The notes beneath the pieces are model-generated. The model had not been told where the DNA came from. It made no database searches and saw only the letters and a program-made list of their open reading frames with translations. A program made the translations under genes and the position numbers. A DNA stretch of 15,147 nucleotides from Desulfuromonas sp. SDB (GTDB lineage: Bacteria > SDB-A), in assembly GCA_001412365.1 (NCBI GenBank), contig LKUE01000246.1, positions 1-15,147 of the forward strand, given 5' to 3'. Positions 14,017-15,147 of the stretch are shown one piece after another (position 1 is the stretch's first letter; the number at the start of each line of letters is the position of its first letter).

Positions 14017-14985
14017 ATGAACAAATACACCAAACCAGTTTTAGTAGCAAGCAAATGCCTGGGGTTTGACCACTGCCGCTACAACGGAGCTGTCATAAAT
14101 GATGATTATGTGGCAGCTTTAAAAAGTGAAGTTGATTTTATCACCGTATGTCCGGAAGTAGAAATTGGTCTGGGAGTTCCCCGTAATCCCATAAGAATCG
14201 CCAGGCAAAATAATAATAAAGTTCTCTATCAACCCGCTACCGGGAAATATTTCACTGACCAGATGAAAAATTTTTCCAGTAAATTTTTAAATTCTCTGGA
14301 TAAAGTGGACGGATTCATTTTAAAATTTAAATCGCCTTCTTGCGCGCTTTACGATGCAAAAATTTACAGTAGTATTGATCCCCAATCTATGGGGGAAAAG
14401 GGAAGCGGATTCTTCGGAGAAGCGGTTATTGAAAAATTTCCTCACCATCCCAAAATAGATGAAGGAAGACTTAAAAACTTCACCATCAGAGAAAATTTTT
14501 ATATTAACATCTTCTGCTTGGCGGAATTTAATAAAATCAGACTTTCCCCCCGGATAAATGATTTAGTAAACTTTCATACCAGAAACAAATTGCTGTTTCT
14601 GGCTAAAAATGAAAAAATTACCCGGATTATGGGTTCAATTGTAGCTAATCATCCTCAATATACGGCAGATGTAGTCTTTGAACTTTATCAAACTCACCTT
14701 TGGGAAATAATAAACTCTCTGCCTAAATTTAACCATTGGATTAACACCATGCTGCATGCCTTCGGAGGGATTTCTAAACATCTCAATGCCCAGGAAAGAA
14801 AATATTTTTTAGATGCAGTGGAAGAATACCGGGATGAAAGGATTCCTCTAAGTGTTCCCCTTTCTCTGCTGCAGTCATGGGCTATCCGGTTTAATTTAGA
14901 ATACCTTCTCCACCAGACATTTTTAAAACCATTTCCTTCTAAATTAGTTGAAATTTCAGATTCGGGTAAAGGTCGAAACCATTGA
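14017..14985 (+). CDS. DUF523 (TudS-like)-DUF1722 fusion protein
   Basis: A 322-residue cytosolic two-domain protein. DUF523, about residues 7-150: the cysteine pattern S-K-C14-L-G-F, R-Y-N-G, C45-P-E with 'GLGVPRNP', and S-P-S-C109. DUF523 includes TudS, a thiouracil desulfidase in which three such cysteines hold a [4Fe-4S] cluster; C14, C45 and C109 match those positions, while C20 is extra. DUF1722 (YbgA-like), about 190-310: helical, with 'HTRNKLLFLAKNEK' and 'LLQSWAIRF'. Fusions of the two domains are common, and E. coli ybgA (DUF1722) lies next to the photolyase gene phr. Here the downstream gene is UvsE, with the stop TGA overlapping its TTG start. A role in handling damaged or thiolated nucleobases is inference. 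The ATG at 14017 lacks a good Shine-Dalgarno. Confidence 0.88.
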   Translation: MNKYTKPVLVASKCLGFDHCRYNGAVINDDYVAALKSEVDFITVCPEVEIGLGVPRNPIRIARQNNNKVLYQPATGKYFTDQMKNFSSKFLNSLDKVDGFILKFKSPSCALYDAKIYSSIDPQSMGEKGSGFFGEAVIEKFPHHPKIDEGRLKNFTIRENFYINIFCLAEFNKIRLSPRINDLVNFHTRNKLLFLAKNEKITRIMGSIVANHPQYTADVVFELYQTHLWEIINSLPKFNHWINTMLHAFGGISKHLNAQERKYFLDAVEEYRDERIPLSVPLSLLQSWAIRFNLEYLLHQTFLKPFPSKLVEISDSGKGRNH

Positions 14986-15147
14986 AAATTGGTTACCCCT
15001 GCATTAACCGATCAATCGGCTGTACGGCTAATTCCACCTTCCGGTTGAAAAACTACTCCCGGCAGAATGTGATCAATAAACTGGAGAATAATTTAAATTG
15101 CCTGTCTGAAATACTTAAGTTTAATCTAAAAAACGATTTGATGTTTT
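14982..15147 (+). CDS. uvsE: UV damage endonuclease UvsE/UVDE, N-terminal fragment (cut by the window edge)
   Basis: An open frame of 55 codons runs from a TTG at 14982 to the window end without a stop. Its opening M-K-I-G-Y-P-C-I-N, then 'NSTFRLKNYS', 'NLNCLSEILKFN' is the N-terminus typical of UvsE/UVDE. This TIM-barrel, metal-dependent endonuclease nicks DNA 5' of UV photoproducts and begins a light-independent repair path. The metal-binding residues lie beyond the window. The TTG shares its last two bases with the TGA stop of the DUF523-DUF1722 gene (TTGA overlap), and AAAGG lies 9 bases upstream, so translational coupling is likely. No ATG is available nearer than residue 54. The family call rests on a short but characteristic stretch. 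Confidence 0.8.
   Translation, partial: MKIGYPCINRSIGCTANSTFRLKNYSRQNVINKLENNLNCLSEILKFNLKNDLMF

Noticed and set aside
1-15147. Mobile element, prophage, CRISPR array, tRNA or anti-phage defence island
   Set aside because: No transposase, integrase, terminal repeats, spaced direct repeats, cloverleaf or known defence domain was found on either strand.

Overview
The window is a densely packed, moderately AT-rich bacterial chromosome segment. Three proteins are secreted and end in an Ig-like type IX secretion (T9SS type A / FlgD-like) sorting domain. Together with Asp-box repeats, lipoproteins and Shine-Dalgarno sites of the GGAGG type, this points to the Fibrobacterota-Chlorobiota-Bacteroidota (FCB) superphylum, perhaps a Cloacimonadota-like or related uncultured lineage. 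The placement is inference. I see no tRNA, rRNA, CRISPR array, transposase or phage gene.

Left part, 1-4222. A forward gene for a cysteine-rich CGGC-domain protein converges on a long minus-strand run. In the order of transcription this run encodes a small zinc-ribbon protein, a soluble P-type-ATPase-like HAD hydrolase, a HIT protein, a tyrosine/dual-specificity phosphatase with a GKDRTG loop, a membrane protein with a PH-like domain and three zinc ribbons, and an M23 (LytM) lipoprotein. The last five are separated by 4-33 bases (a little more if the later HIT start is used) and look like one operon. An 18-bp perfect palindrome lies just upstream of the first of these five.

Middle part, 4275-8602, minus strand. 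A secreted polysaccharide deacetylase, a YbjQ/DUF74 membrane protein and a small lipoprotein form a tight group. They are followed by a large secreted protein whose central domain looks like a gingipain (C25) fold that has lost both catalytic residues.

Right part, 8757-15147, plus strand. A divergent promoter region separates the deacetylase from two tandem paralogous secreted Asp-box (BNR) proteins. The pair ends at a textbook intrinsic terminator. Next comes a cytosolic zinc-ribbon/beta-propeller protein whose N-terminal half is homologous to the C-terminal half of the minus-strand membrane zinc-ribbon protein. The window ends with a DUF523 (TudS-like)-DUF1722 protein that overlaps by 3 bases the start of a truncated gene for a UV damage endonuclease (UvsE). 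That last gene starts at TTG.

The functional themes are cell-envelope and exported proteins (deacetylase, M23 peptidase, T9SS cargo, lipoproteins), a phosphatase/HIT/HAD signalling or housekeeping operon, and a nucleobase or DNA damage pair at the right edge. The most unusual items are the zinc-ribbon module shared by two different architectures, the pseudo-gingipain, and the TudS/DUF1722-UvsE coupling. I found no clear defence system.
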